Assembly (NCBI RefSeq): GCF_003576455.2
Contig: NZ_CP032869.1
Span: forward strand, 6,200,001-6,264,000
Origin: Mucilaginibacter celer
GTDB taxonomy: Bacteria; Bacteroidota; Bacteroidia; Sphingobacteriales; Sphingobacteriaceae
Direction: 5' to 3'
Length of the DNA: 64,000 nucleotides
In this document: positions 26,876 to 37,271 of the stretch, piece by piece
How positions within the stretch are numbered: position 1 is the first letter of the stretch
Layout: each line of letters begins with the position of its first letter
Program-made: the position numbers and the translations under genes
The notes under the pieces: generated by a model
Told to the model about the DNA's origin: nothing
What the model saw: the letters and a program-made list of their open reading frames with translations, nothing else
The model's database searches: none

Positions 26876-27340
26876 ATGAATATTGAAAAAAGGGTAAAAG
26901 AACTGGTAGAAGAGAAATTAGCAGATAAGCCAGACTTGTTTATTGTAGACATTAAAATGCACAGTAACGGCAAGCTGATCATTCTGCTTGATGGCGATAA
27001 CGGTATTGGTATTGATGATTGCGTAAAGGTAAGCAGGCACGTAGGTTTCCATTTAGAGGAAGAAAACGTGATCGAAACGGCTTATAACCTCGAAGTTTCA
27101 TCGCCGGGTATTGATTATCCGCTGTCATCGCCAAGGCAATACGCCAAAAATGTTGGCCGTAACCTGGGTATTAAAATGAAGGATGGCGCAAAACGTGAAG
27201 GTATATTGAACAGCCTTACCGAAGATGCCATCACCATTGAAGAAACAGTAAAAGAAAAAGGGAAAAAAGCGCAGGTTATGGAAAGCGTTATCCCGTTTGA
27301 GCAAATAACAGAAACAAAGGTTTTAATATCATTTAAGTAA
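26876..27340 (+). CDS. rimP: Ribosome maturation factor RimP
   Basis: 154 residues, the normal length. It assists maturation of the 30S subunit. Typical sequence parts are LFIVDIKMHSNGKLIILLDGDNGI, CVKVSRHV and LEVSSPGIDYPL. nusA begins 3 bp after its stop; the three-gene order rimP-nusA-infB is conserved in bacteria. Confidence 0.96.
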   Translation: MNIEKRVKELVEEKLADKPDLFIVDIKMHSNGKLIILLDGDNGIGIDDCVKVSRHVGFHLEEENVIETAYNLEVSSPGIDYPLSSPRQYAKNVGRNLGIKMKDGAKREGILNSLTEDAITIEETVKEKGKKAQVMESVIPFEQITETKVLISFK

Positions 27341-27343
27341 AAA

Positions 27344-28579
27344 ATGAGCAATATTAATTTAATTGATTCTTTTCAGGAATTTAAAGATTTCAAGAACATT
27401 GACCGCCCTACCATGATGAGCGTACTGGAAGACGTTTTCAGAAGCATGATCAGAAAAAAATACGGTACGGACGAAAATTGCGACGTAATTGTGAACACCG
27501 ATAATGGTGACCTGGAGATCTGGCGCACCCGTAAGGTAATGGAAGATGGCTTTAGTGAGGACGATGACCTGGAGATAGAATTAGCCGAGGCTCACCTTTA
27601 TGATGCCGACCTTGAAGTGGGCGACGATTATATCGAACAGATCACTTTAGAGAGCTTTGGCCGTCGTGCTATCTTAGCCGCCCGCCAAACTTTGGTATCA
27701 AAAATTTTAGAATTAGAGAAAGACGAGATCTTCAAAAAATATAAAGACCGCGTAGGCGAAATTGTTACCGGCGAGGTTTACCAGGTTTGGAAAAAAGAAA
27801 CTTTGGTACTTGATGACGAAGGCAATGAACTGTTACTGCCAAAAACAGAGCAGATCCCGGCCGACTTTTTCAAGAAAGGTGACAGCGTAAAAGCCGTTGT
27901 ACATAAGGTAGATATGCTGAACAGCAATCCTAAAATAATCATTTCGCGTACAGCACCTGAGTTTTTACAGCGTTTGTTTGAGCTTGAAGTTCCGGAGATT
28001 TTTGATGGTTTGATCACCATTAAAAAAATTGTTCGCGAACCGGGCGAGAGGGCAAAAGTTGCCGTAGAATCGTACGACGACCGTATCGATCCGGTTGGTG
28101 CCTGCGTAGGTATGAAAGGTTCGAGGATTCATGGTATCGTTCGTGAGTTGAAAAACGAGAATATCGACGTAATTAACTTTACCAACAATATTCAATTATA
28201 TATTCAGCGTGCATTATCGCCTGCTAAAATCACTTCTATTAAGTTAGATGATGAGAAAAAAACAGCGGCAGTGTATCTGAAACCCGACCAGGTTTCGTTG
28301 GCAATCGGCAGAGGCGGACACAATATTAAACTGGCAGGAAAATTGACAGGATACGAAATTGATGTTTACCGCGAGGCTGATGAGCACGATGAAGACGTGG
28401 ACATTGAAGAATTCTCGGACGAAATTGATAGCTGGATTCTTGACGAATTTAAACGTATCGGTTTAGATACCGCCAAGTCGGTTTTAGCCTTAACCGTAGG
28501 TGAATTGGTAAAACGTACCGATTTAGAGGAGGAAACTGTAAAAGAAGTGTTATCAATATTAAGTGCAGAGTTTGAATAA
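27344..28579 (+). CDS. nusA: Transcription termination/antitermination factor NusA
   Basis: 411 residues. N-terminal RNA polymerase-binding domain (1-130), S1 domain (about 135-200; GEIVTGEVYQVWKKETLVL), two KH domains (CVGMKGSRIHGIVREL and VSLAIGRGGHNIKLAGKLTG), then a short acidic C-terminus with a helix-hairpin-helix-like end. The acidic repeat domains of E. coli NusA are not present, as usual in Bacteroidota. It is translated almost directly after rimP. Confidence 0.97.
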   Translation: MSNINLIDSFQEFKDFKNIDRPTMMSVLEDVFRSMIRKKYGTDENCDVIVNTDNGDLEIWRTRKVMEDGFSEDDDLEIELAEAHLYDADLEVGDDYIEQITLESFGRRAILAARQTLVSKILELEKDEIFKKYKDRVGEIVTGEVYQVWKKETLVLDDEGNELLLPKTEQIPADFFKKGDSVKAVVHKVDMLNSNPKIIISRTAPEFLQRLFELEVPEIFDGLITIKKIVREPGERAKVAVESYDDRIDPVGACVGMKGSRIHGIVRELKNENIDVINFTNNIQLYIQRALSPAKITSIKLDDEKKTAAVYLKPDQVSLAIGRGGHNIKLAGKLTGYEIDVYREADEHDEDVDIEEFSDEIDSWILDEFKRIGLDTAKSVLALTVGELVKRTDLEEETVKEVLSILSAEFE

Positions 28580-28645
28580 TCATAATAAGCAAAATTAAAA
28601 TCGTATTTTTGCACCCGAATAAGCGAAGAAAGTAAGTAATAATAA

Positions 28646-31600
28646 ATGTCAGAAGACAAATCCATAAAATTAATTAAAGCAGTAAAAGAACTGAACATTG
28701 GCATGGGTACCCTTGTCGATTATTTAGCAACCAAAGGATACAAGGTTGACAAGCATCCTATGGCCAAGCTGGATAACGACATGTACAACGCGCTGTTGAA
28801 GGAATTTGCTGTTGACAAAAGTATTAAGGAGGAAGCTAAGCAGATCAGTATCGGAAAGATAAGGAAAGAAGAGCCTGCTGCACAGTTTCCTGAAAAGCCG
28901 GTTGAGAACCGCCGTTCGCGCGATTTTGAGAACGAAGAGATACTGATCAAGAACGCAGGGCAATTTGCACAGCCACAGGTTGAAAAACCTAAACCTGCTG
29001 CCGAGCCTGCAGCTCCGGCTGCACAGGCCCCTGCCCGTTCTGAAGAGCGCAATGACGTATTACCGGGTGTTAAGATAGTTGGGAAAATTGACCTTAACAA
29101 CCTGAATGCTAAACCACAGCCGCAGGCCGAAAAACCTGTTGAGAAACCTGTGGAAGTTGTTAAACAGCCAGAGCCGGTTGCAGCAACGCCTGCACCCGCA
29201 CCTGTTGAGCCAAAAGTTGAGGCGCCAAAACCGGTGGCAGCACCAGAACCGCCTAAGGTTGAAACACCTAAAGCACCTGTTGCCGAAGCACCAAAGGCAG
29301 AAGAGCCGAAAGCCCCGGTTGCCCAGGCGCCGGCACCAGCTGCGGCTGCGCAAACTCCTGCGCCTGTAGCACCAGCCGCCCCTGCCGAAACACCGGCCGC
29401 AGCTGATGATAACCAGGAACCAGATGTGATCCGTGCTAAAGCCGAGCGCTTAACCGGACCGAATATTATTGGTAAGATCCAGTTACCGGTAAATGCGCCA
29501 AAACGCAACCCGGTGGCTTCGTCATCAAACTCAAATAATAACCAGGCCGATCATAAACGCAAACGCAAGCGTAAGGATAACCAGGGAGGTCCGCAGCAAG
29601 GTGGTGGTAACCATCCTCACGGTCAGCATGGCCAGCAGGGTGGCGGTAATCAGCAGCAAGGTCAGCAAGGTGGTGGTACTATCAATCCTAACCGTCCCGA
29701 TTTCAGGAACCGTACTCACGGTGCACCTGGTAACAGTGCTCCTGGCCAGGGAGGTGGAGGTCATCATGGTGGCGGTGGTCATCACGGTGGTGCTAACCGT
29801 CCGGATTTCAGGAACAACCGCAATAATCCGCCGCAAAACACAACTCCGAAGGAAGAACCTTCAGAAAAAGATATACAAGACCAGATTAAGGCTACCCTTG
29901 CACGTTTAAGCGGCGCGGGTAAATCGGGCAAGTTTGCACAACGTGCCAAATTCCGTCGTCAAAAACGTGATGATGTTGCCGCAAGTGCCGAAGAACTGGC
30001 AATGGAGCAGGAACTTCAATCAAAAGTATTGAAGGTTACCGAATTCGTAACTGCCAACGAGTTGGCCAGCATGATGGATGTATCTGTAACGCAGATTATT
30101 TCAACCTGTATGAGCCTGGGTATGTTCGTATCCATTAACCAAAGGCTTGATGCCGAAACACTTTCTATCGTGGCCGACGAGTTTGGCTACCAGGTTGAAT
30201 TTGTTAAACCACAGGATGAGGAAGCCAACCTTGACCAACCCGATGATCCGGCCGATCTGGTGCCACGTGCTCCTATAGTAACCATCATGGGCCACGTTGA
30301 CCACGGTAAAACCTCATTGTTGGATTTTATCCGTAAAACCAACGTAATTGGCGGCGAAGCGGGTGGTATTACCCAGCACATTGGTGCCTACGAGGTAACC
30401 TTGCCAGATAATAAAGGAAAGATCACCTTCCTGGATACACCGGGTCACGAAGCGTTTACCGCTATGCGTGCCAGGGGTGCACAGGTTACGGATATAGTTA
30501 TTATAGTGATAGCTGCCGATGATAGCGTGATGCCGCAAACCCGCGAGGCCATAAACCACGCGCAGGCTGCAGGCGCACCGATCATCTTCGCCTTTAACAA
30601 AATTGATAAGCCGGGTGCCAACGCCGATAAGGTAAGGGAACAATTATCGGCTATGAATATTTTGGTTGAAGAGTGGGGCGGTAAATACCAATCGCAGGAA
30701 ATATCAGCCAAAACAGGCTTAAATGTTGACCTATTGTTGGAAAAAGTATTGCTTGAAGCCGAGATCCTTGAATTGAAAGCCAACCCTAATAAACGTGCCG
30801 TGGGTACTGTTATTGAGGCTGCGCTGGATAAAGGCCGTGGTATTGTAACAACGGTATTGGTACAATCAGGCCGCTTAAAAGTGGGCGATCCGATACTTGC
30901 AGGCTGTTACAGCGGGCGTGTAAAAGCCTTAACCAACGAGCGCGGCCAGCGTGTAGATTCGGCAGGGCCTTCAACACCGGTACAGGTGTTGGGTATGCAG
31001 GGCGCACCAACCGCGGGCGATAAATTCAACGCGCTTGAAAGCGAAGTTGAAGCACGTGAAATTGCCAACAAACGTTTGCAGTTACAACGCGAGCAGGGCT
31101 TACGTACCCAGAAACACATCACCCTTGATGAGATTGGCCGCAGGTTGGCAGTTGGTAACTTTAAGGAACTTAACATCATTGTTAAAGGTGACGTGGATGG
31201 TTCGATCGAGGCCTTATCAGATTCATTACTGAAACTATCTACCGAGCAGATCCAGGTGAACATCATTTCGAAAGCCGTGGGTCAGATCTCCGAATCAGAC
31301 GTATTGCTTGCATCAGCATCTGATGCGATCATTATCGGTTTCCAGGTACGCCCATCAACAGGTGCACGTAAACTGGCCGAAGCCGAGCAGATCGATATCA
31401 GGCTGTACTCGATCATCTACGACGCGATCAACGAGATCAAAGCGGCGATGGAAGGTATGCTTGCGCCAACCTTTGAGGAGAAGATTGTGGCTAACGTTGA
31501 GATCCGCGAAACTTTCAAGATCAGCAAGGTTGGTACCATTGCAGGTTGTATGGTGTTGGATGGTAAAATTAACCGTAACAGCAAGATCCGCATCATCCGC

Positions 31601-31777
31601 GATGGTGTGGTAATTTACACCGGCGAACTGGCTTCACTGAAACGATATAAAGATGATGTGAAAGAAGTAAGCCAGGGTTACGAGTGCGGTTTAAACATTG
31701 CTAACTTTAACAATATTGAAGTAGGCGACATTGTTGAAGCTTACGAGAATGTGGAAGTTAAACGTAAGCTGGCTTAA
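28646..31777 (+). CDS. infB: Translation initiation factor IF-2
   Basis: 1043 residues. Binds fMet-tRNA and GTP and brings the initiator to the 30S subunit. A short N-terminal domain (IKAVKELNIGMGTLVDYLAT) is followed by a long disordered region: Pro/Ala/Lys-rich about 110-275 and Gly/His/Gln-rich about 300-395. The G domain starts with GHVDHGKTSL at residue 549, then DTPGHEAFTAM and FNKIDKPGAN; domains II-IV follow to the end. A TATTTTTG (28604-28611) in the 66-bp gap after nusA could be a weak internal promoter. Confidence 0.97.
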   Translation: MSEDKSIKLIKAVKELNIGMGTLVDYLATKGYKVDKHPMAKLDNDMYNALLKEFAVDKSIKEEAKQISIGKIRKEEPAAQFPEKPVENRRSRDFENEEILIKNAGQFAQPQVEKPKPAAEPAAPAAQAPARSEERNDVLPGVKIVGKIDLNNLNAKPQPQAEKPVEKPVEVVKQPEPVAATPAPAPVEPKVEAPKPVAAPEPPKVETPKAPVAEAPKAEEPKAPVAQAPAPAAAAQTPAPVAPAAPAETPAAADDNQEPDVIRAKAERLTGPNIIGKIQLPVNAPKRNPVASSSNSNNNQADHKRKRKRKDNQGGPQQGGGNHPHGQHGQQGGGNQQQGQQGGGTINPNRPDFRNRTHGAPGNSAPGQGGGGHHGGGGHHGGANRPDFRNNRNNPPQNTTPKEEPSEKDIQDQIKATLARLSGAGKSGKFAQRAKFRRQKRDDVAASAEELAMEQELQSKVLKVTEFVTANELASMMDVSVTQIISTCMSLGMFVSINQRLDAETLSIVADEFGYQVEFVKPQDEEANLDQPDDPADLVPRAPIVTIMGHVDHGKTSLLDFIRKTNVIGGEAGGITQHIGAYEVTLPDNKGKITFLDTPGHEAFTAMRARGAQVTDIVIIVIAADDSVMPQTREAINHAQAAGAPIIFAFNKIDKPGANADKVREQLSAMNILVEEWGGKYQSQEISAKTGLNVDLLLEKVLLEAEILELKANPNKRAVGTVIEAALDKGRGIVTTVLVQSGRLKVGDPILAGCYSGRVKALTNERGQRVDSAGPSTPVQVLGMQGAPTAGDKFNALESEVEAREIANKRLQLQREQGLRTQKHITLDEIGRRLAVGNFKELNIIVKGDVDGSIEALSDSLLKLSTEQIQVNIISKAVGQISESDVLLASASDAIIIGFQVRPSTGARKLAEAEQIDIRLYSIIYDAINEIKAAMEGMLAPTFEEKIVANVEIRETFKISKVGTIAGCMVLDGKINRNSKIRIIRDGVVIYTGELASLKRYKDDVKEVSQGYECGLNIANFNNIEVGDIVEAYENVEVKRKLA

Positions 31778-31800
31778 ATTAATCAGCTTTTAAATATTGA

Positions 31801-31833
31801 GGGGCTTATCTGTTATGGATAGGCCTTTTTTTG
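31801..31833 (+). terminator. Terminator of the rimP-nusA-infB operon
   Basis: GGCTTATC pairs with GATAGGCC (one G-T) around a short loop and is followed by TTTTTTT. Confidence 0.85.
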
Positions 31834-31994
31834 TTGGGATAATACCTGCTTTAGTAAAAATACTTACGTGGCGGAATGGCATGTTTTATTACTTTGCATG
31901 CGGGGAACGCGCGGCAACCGCGCACCAGAGGGCGAGCGTGCGTTAGCAGGGAAAACTTATATCAGTTAAAATGCTTAAAGACGCCTAAAACAAC

Positions 31995-32270
31995 TTAGTG
32001 TTCTGACGCAATTTGAATTAAATATGCGATGGTAGCCGCATTGTCGCAGCATTGAGCTATCGTATTTTGCAATTTGTCCTGATATTCTCTGGAGGTTTTA
32101 ACGTTTTTACTAAGATTCAAGTCTTCTGTTAAGCTGTCAATCAATTTCCAGTCGTCATAACCCAAAATTAATTTTTCTTCCAGCGTCCCTAACCTGACCC
32201 ACATATCGCCATCGCCGTGATACTTTGAATATATCGCCAATTTAGTTGATGTAATCATATTGAAAAGCAT
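31995..32270 (-). CDS. Small protein, unknown function
   Basis: 91 residues (87 if the second ATG at 32258 is used). No signal or membrane segment; acidic, helical, with a CCDNAATI motif. It has no overlapping competitor, and its composition looks like real protein. No family recognised; its setting (an isolated gene between two operons) says little. GC-rich repeats near 31900-31950 lie downstream. Confidence 0.5.
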   Translation of the reverse strand: MLFNMITSTKLAIYSKYHGDGDMWVRLGTLEEKLILGYDDWKLIDSLTEDLNLSKNVKTSREYQDKLQNTIAQCCDNAATIAYLIQIASEH

Positions 32271-32460
32271 TGTTTACTAATGTATGATAAAAAGACACCT
32301 ATATCGTTTTGATTTTAGAATTATCAATTAAGAGGACGTCCTTTTATGTAAAGAAGATCTGGATTGTTATTGCCCTGTAACATAAATAATACAACTTTTA
32401 ACGTCACATATTTCCTATTTCCCTCAAAGTCATGTAAATTCCATTTTTATTGCAGTCTAA

Positions 32461-33192
32461 ATGACCAAAAAAATCCTCCTAACCTTATTTGTTGCCTGGG
32501 CCATTATCTCTGCCGAAAAAGCATCGGCACAAATGGCAACAGACAGCGTGGCGCTTAATCATATAGTTGCCAATTATTACACCGCCATAGACAGGCAGTC
32601 GCATCTGTATAACGGGCCGGAGTATGAATTTTATGATCCTGTTATAAAAGGCAACGCCTATGTTTTTAATATCAGAGAGTTTACCCCGGGCTCGGTAAAA
32701 TACGATGGCGTTATTTACTACAACGTACCTATGTTGTATGATATCAATAAAGATGTTGTGGTAATCCTGCTTTATAACCATTTTACCAAAATTTCGCTGT
32801 TAAGCAACCGGGTATCCGAATTTTGGCTTCATAATCACCATTTTGTTTATATCAATGCCGATGCTGCCGGCAAACATCCTGTATCTGCCGGCTTTTACGA
32901 CCAGTTGTATGCCGGTAAAAATATAAGTATACTGGTAAAAAGGGCCAAAGCTATTCAAAACGTTACGGCTGCCGTAACCATCGAAACTTTATTTACCGAA
33001 ACCACCGATTATTATCTCAAAAAAGGGAATGACTACTTTGGTTTTGGCGGCAAGGGAGCCCTGCTCGATCTTTTGAAGGATAAAAAGAAAGAGCTGCGCC
33101 AATATATCAAAACCAGCAATATCGACTATCGCGAAAACCCGGAACCGGCCATGACCGGTATCGGAGCTTACTATGATCATTTGGTTAATTAA
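32461..33192 (+). CDS. Secreted protein of unknown function
   Basis: 243 residues with a signal peptide (MTKKILLTLFVAWAIISAEKASAQ). The mature protein shows alternating aromatic/hydrophobic pattern but no recognised domain. It lies 72 bp upstream of the STN TonB receptor on the same strand and may belong to that operon, or be transcribed separately. Confidence 0.7.
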   Translation: MTKKILLTLFVAWAIISAEKASAQMATDSVALNHIVANYYTAIDRQSHLYNGPEYEFYDPVIKGNAYVFNIREFTPGSVKYDGVIYYNVPMLYDINKDVVVILLYNHFTKISLLSNRVSEFWLHNHHFVYINADAAGKHPVSAGFYDQLYAGKNISILVKRAKAIQNVTAAVTIETLFTETTDYYLKKGNDYFGFGGKGALLDLLKDKKKELRQYIKTSNIDYRENPEPAMTGIGAYYDHLVN

Positions 33193-33264
33193 TGCAGCAG
33201 GTTTTCAGAGCCTAAAAAATATTACCGCCTTTAACAGATACAGGCAGAAAAATAAACCAATCGG

Positions 33265-36048
33265 ATGAAAAAAATTTACTTTCTAAGTTTCTGTTTTCTG
33301 ATTTTATTAAAAACGGCCCACGCGCAGCAAGCCGCTGTAAAATTATTAAGTGTAAACTTTCAGCAGGCTAACATTGAACAATTTGCAACAGAACTGGAGG
33401 CCAAATCGGGCTATCGTTTTTTTTATGATCCGATGCAGTTTGATAGTTTAAAGGTTACCCTCCAGGTAAACGATAAACCGCTTGAAACCATATTGGGCCT
33501 TGCTTTTAAAAATACTGTTTACAGATATGCCATAACCAAACAGCAACAGGTTTTTTTAACCAGGGGCCGCGAAATACAAACCGGGCTGGCCGTTGGTTAT
33601 TTTGATATTACCCCTGCAAATGCCACTACGGCTAACACCGGCGTGTCATCAACAGATATAGATAATGCATTTAACAATAAAGACAGTAAAATTCCGGAGG
33701 CCACTACCGAAAATAAGTTATATGAAATAGGTATAAAAACCAATACCTTCGAGGCGGGTACTGCTACCTTATCGGGCTATGTAAAGGAAGCAAAATCGGG
33801 CGAATCAATAGTTGGGGCCAGCATTTATGTAACCAATACCAAAACCGGCGTAGCTACAGATCAGTTTGGATATTTTACTATCAGGTTGCCTAAAGGCCGG
33901 CAAATTTTGAGCGTAAGAGGTATTGGCATGCGCGATACCCGCAGGCAAATTATGCTTTACTCGGATGGTAAGATCATCATTGAGATGCAGGAGCAGGTAA
34001 CCAGCTTAAAAGAGGTGAAAATATCTGCCGAAAAAGTGGCCAATGTTCGCAACGTACAGCTGGGCGTAAATAAACTGGATATAAAAAGCATCAAACAGGT
34101 GCCTACCGTATTTGGCGAGGCCGATATATTGCGGGTTGTATTAACCCTGCCGGGTGTACAATCGGTAGGCGAAGCCACAACAGGTTTCAACGTACGCGGC
34201 GGCTCAGCCGATCAGAATCTTATTTTGATGAACGATGCCACTATTTATAACCCATCGCACTTTTTTGGCTTCTTCTCATCATTTAACCCCGACATAGTTA
34301 AGGATATTGAACTGTACAAAAGCAGCATCCCCGAAAGATTTGGCGGGCGTTTATCATCCGTTTTGGATGTTACCAACCGCGATGGTAATAAAAAGAAATT
34401 CACTGGCTCGGCAGGTATCGGTTTAATAACCAGCAGGCTTAATGTTGAAGGGCCTATCATCAAAGATAAAACCTCGTTTTCGTTTGGCGGCCGTACCACC
34501 TATTCAGATTGGCTGCTTAAATTACTGCCCGATGCCTATAAGCACAGCCAGGCCTCGTTTTACGATGTTAACCTCGATATCAGCCACCAGTTTGATGATA
34601 AAAACAGCTTGTATTTAACCACCTATCTTAGCAGGGATAAGTTTAAGCTTAACAGCGATACATCATACGGTTACAGTAATAAAAACATCAACCTGAAGTG
34701 GAAACATAATTTCAACAATAAACTATTCAGCGTTATAACAACCGGTATCGACAGGTATCAGTATGATATATCAAGCACAGTAAACCCGGTAAATGCCTAT
34801 AAACTTAATTTTGATGTTAATCAAGGCAATTTTAAAGCCGATTTTACTTATTACCGAGATCGTAAAAACACCATCGATTTTGGGGTAAGTTCCATCTATT
34901 ATAAATTACATCCGGGTAATTTTCAGCCAAACAGCGCTCAATCATTGGTGGCACCTGATGTTGTGGCAGCCCAAAAGGCGCTTGAAAGTGCTGTTTACTT
35001 AGGCGACAAGTTTGATGTTAATGAAGATTTTTCGATAAGCGGCGGTTTACGATATTCTATCTATAATTACCTCGGCCCTCAAACAGTTTACCGTTACGCG
35101 CCTAATCTGCCTAAAACAAGTTCAAATTTTTTAGATAGTACCAATTATGCCAGCGGTAAGTTTATCAAAACCTATTCGGGCCCCGAAATCAGGCTTTCGG
35201 CAAGGTACCAGTTGGGTGATAATCTTTCTATAAAGGGCGGTTACAATACATTGCGTCAGTACATTCACCTGTTATCAAACACCACGGCCATTGCGCCTAC
35301 AGATGTTTGGCAACTAAGCGATCCCAATATCAAACCCCAGTACGGCGACCAGGTATCGCTTGGTTTGTACCGCAATCTTAAATCAAACACCATCGAAACA
35401 TCGGTTGAAGTTTATTATAAACGGCTGCGCGATTACCTCGATTATAAAAGCGGTGCCAACCTGGTACTCAATCACCATATCGAAACCGATGTGATAGGCA
35501 CCGAGGGCAAGGCTTATGGCGTTGAGCTGTTGATTAAAAAAACCACAGGTAAGGCTAATGGCTGGATAAGCTATACCTACTCGCGTACCTTTTTACGGCA
35601 AAACGACCCCAACGCCGGCGAACTTATTAATGGAGGTGCCTACTATCCGGCCAATTTTGATAAGCCTCACGATTTTAATTTTATTGGCAATTACAGGTTT
35701 TCGCACCGGTTCAGCGTATCATTAAATGTTACCTACAGTACCGGCCGACCAATAACCCTACCTATAGCTAAATACGAATATGGCGGCTCGGAACGGGTAT
35801 TTTATTCGGACAGGAATGCATACCGGATTCCCGATTATTTCCGCTCAGATTTTTCAATGAATATCGAGGGCAATCATAAGGTGCACCAGTTAACGCATAA
35901 TTCGTTCACTATCGGTGTATACAATTTAACAGGACGGCAAAACGCGTATTCAACGTATTTTACCGAGCAGGGTGGCGTAATTACGGGCTATAAACTGTCC
36001 ATATTTGCCAAGCCAATCCCGTTTATCAATTACAATATCAGGTTTTAA
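33265..36048 (+). CDS. STN-type TonB-dependent outer-membrane receptor
   Basis: 927 residues with signal peptide (MKKIYFLSFCFLILLKTAHAQ). An STN (secretin/TonB N-terminal) domain lies at about 28-95 (LLSVNFQQANIEQFATELEA). A carboxypeptidase-like regulatory domain follows at about 170-245 (GYVKEAKSGESIVGASIYVT), then the plug (about 265-365; GFNVRGGSADQNLILMNDA) and the beta-barrel to the C-terminus. It imports a ligand across the outer membrane with energy from TonB. No FecR/sigma gene is adjacent although STN usually points to one. The DUF4249 gene starts 3 bp after its stop. Confidence 0.92.
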   Translation: MKKIYFLSFCFLILLKTAHAQQAAVKLLSVNFQQANIEQFATELEAKSGYRFFYDPMQFDSLKVTLQVNDKPLETILGLAFKNTVYRYAITKQQQVFLTRGREIQTGLAVGYFDITPANATTANTGVSSTDIDNAFNNKDSKIPEATTENKLYEIGIKTNTFEAGTATLSGYVKEAKSGESIVGASIYVTNTKTGVATDQFGYFTIRLPKGRQILSVRGIGMRDTRRQIMLYSDGKIIIEMQEQVTSLKEVKISAEKVANVRNVQLGVNKLDIKSIKQVPTVFGEADILRVVLTLPGVQSVGEATTGFNVRGGSADQNLILMNDATIYNPSHFFGFFSSFNPDIVKDIELYKSSIPERFGGRLSSVLDVTNRDGNKKKFTGSAGIGLITSRLNVEGPIIKDKTSFSFGGRTTYSDWLLKLLPDAYKHSQASFYDVNLDISHQFDDKNSLYLTTYLSRDKFKLNSDTSYGYSNKNINLKWKHNFNNKLFSVITTGIDRYQYDISSTVNPVNAYKLNFDVNQGNFKADFTYYRDRKNTIDFGVSSIYYKLHPGNFQPNSAQSLVAPDVVAAQKALESAVYLGDKFDVNEDFSISGGLRYSIYNYLGPQTVYRYAPNLPKTSSNFLDSTNYASGKFIKTYSGPEIRLSARYQLGDNLSIKGGYNTLRQYIHLLSNTTAIAPTDVWQLSDPNIKPQYGDQVSLGLYRNLKSNTIETSVEVYYKRLRDYLDYKSGANLVLNHHIETDVIGTEGKAYGVELLIKKTTGKANGWISYTYSRTFLRQNDPNAGELINGGAYYPANFDKPHDFNFIGNYRFSHRFSVSLNVTYSTGRPITLPIAKYEYGGSERVFYSDRNAYRIPDYFRSDFSMNIEGNHKVHQLTHNSFTIGVYNLTGRQNAYSTYFTEQGGVITGYKLSIFAKPIPFINYNIRF

Positions 36049-36051
36049 GTA

Positions 36052-37236
36052 ATGGAAAAGATAAAGAAATATAGTTTTTGGGGATGCCTGTTAATAGGCA
36101 CAATACTCAGCACCTGTAAAAAACCTTACAATCCCGGCGTAATTACAGCGCCTAACAGCTATTTTGTGGTGGAGGGTATGATTAATAACGGCAACGACTC
36201 GACCATCGTTAAACTAAGCAAAACGGTAAATATATCAAGCAGCGTAAAAACCAACGGGGTTGATAACTGCACGGTACAGGTTGAAGCCGAAGGCGGATCA
36301 ACCATTTTGCTTACCCCCCAGGGTAACGGATATTATGTTGCGCCACGCCTTAGTTTGGATGCATCAAAAAAATATCGCCTGCATATAGTTACCGGCGATA
36401 ACAAAGAATATGCCTCGGATTATGTTGAGGTAAAGAAAACACAGCCAATTGATAGCATTGGTTTTACGGTAAAAAACAACACCCTGCAGGTTTATGCAAA
36501 TACACATGATGCTACAAACAGCACAAGGTACTACCGTTGGGCTTATGAAGAAGCCTGGCGCTTCCACGCCCGGTACCAGTCATCGTATATGGTTGACCAG
36601 GTAATTAAGGGCGTGGTTCCCAGAACCGTGGCCGAGCAGAATTACTATTGCTTTGCCGGCGACAAATCAACTACAATAGTTTTGGGCTCTTCGGCCAAAC
36701 TATCGCAGGATGTTATTTTTCAGCAACCGATAACAACTATCGCAGCCACTTCTGAAAAAATTGAAATGCGGTATACCATATTGTTAAAACAGTATGCACT
36801 TACCAAGGAAGCCTACCAGTTTTGGGAAAATTTAAAAAAAAACACCGAGCAGTTAGGCAGCATATTTGATGCCCAGCCCAGCCAGCTAACCGGCAACGTT
36901 CACAATTTGAAGGATGCTACCGAACCTGTTATTGGTTATATAAGTGTAACCAATATCCAAACCAAAAGGGTGTTTATTGATAATACCGATATACCAAGAG
37001 AATGGACTGCTACATATCCATACGATTGCGGCCCTGCCGATTCGGCTTTGTTTGTTAACCCTAAAACAAAGGAAGACGATGTAAAAAACCTCATTGTTAA
37101 TGGCACAGGAGTTCCGATACTTGATATAACACAGGCGAGGAGTATTATAGGCTTCACCTACTCGACCATTGAGTGCACCGATTGCAGGATCAGGGGACGA
37201 GTGCAGGCACCATCATTTTGGACCGAAAAAAAATGA
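36052..37236 (+). CDS. DUF4249 lipoprotein
   Basis: 394 residues. Lipoprotein signal with LSTCKKPYNPG (Cys22). The protein is mostly beta with segments such as NSYFVVEGMINNGNDSTI and the Cys-rich end STIECTDCRIRGRVQAP that is typical for DUF4249. These proteins regularly accompany TonB receptors in this order and probably help at the cell surface. The start is 3 bp after the receptor stop, and the next gene overlaps or abuts it, so the operon is tight. Confidence 0.88.
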   Translation: MEKIKKYSFWGCLLIGTILSTCKKPYNPGVITAPNSYFVVEGMINNGNDSTIVKLSKTVNISSSVKTNGVDNCTVQVEAEGGSTILLTPQGNGYYVAPRLSLDASKKYRLHIVTGDNKEYASDYVEVKKTQPIDSIGFTVKNNTLQVYANTHDATNSTRYYRWAYEEAWRFHARYQSSYMVDQVIKGVVPRTVAEQNYYCFAGDKSTTIVLGSSAKLSQDVIFQQPITTIAATSEKIEMRYTILLKQYALTKEAYQFWENLKKNTEQLGSIFDAQPSQLTGNVHNLKDATEPVIGYISVTNIQTKRVFIDNTDIPREWTATYPYDCGPADSALFVNPKTKEDDVKNLIVNGTGVPILDITQARSIIGFTYSTIECTDCRIRGRVQAPSFWTEKK

Positions 37237-37271
37237 AAATAATGCCCGGATATACAATAAGCTTTCAAACT

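Noticed and set aside
29060..29353. Arg/Phe/Cys-rich ORF antisense to infB
   Set aside because: A product of the repetitive Pro/Ala-coding region of infB read backwards.
28720..29508. 262-residue Ala/Gly/Ser-rich ORF antisense to infB
   Set aside because: Long only because the opposite strand is repetitive; no signal or homology-like motif.
29590..29820. Possible CRISPR-like short repeats (GGTGGT/CAGCAAGG)
   Set aside because: These are codon-level repeats of the Gly/His/Gln-rich part of IF-2; no spacers of constant length. No CRISPR array is seen anywhere in the window.
31870..31960. GC-rich palindromic stretch after infB as possible small RNA
   Set aside because: Short complementary parts (GCGCGG/CCGCGC) are present but without promoter or T-run; not enough for a call.
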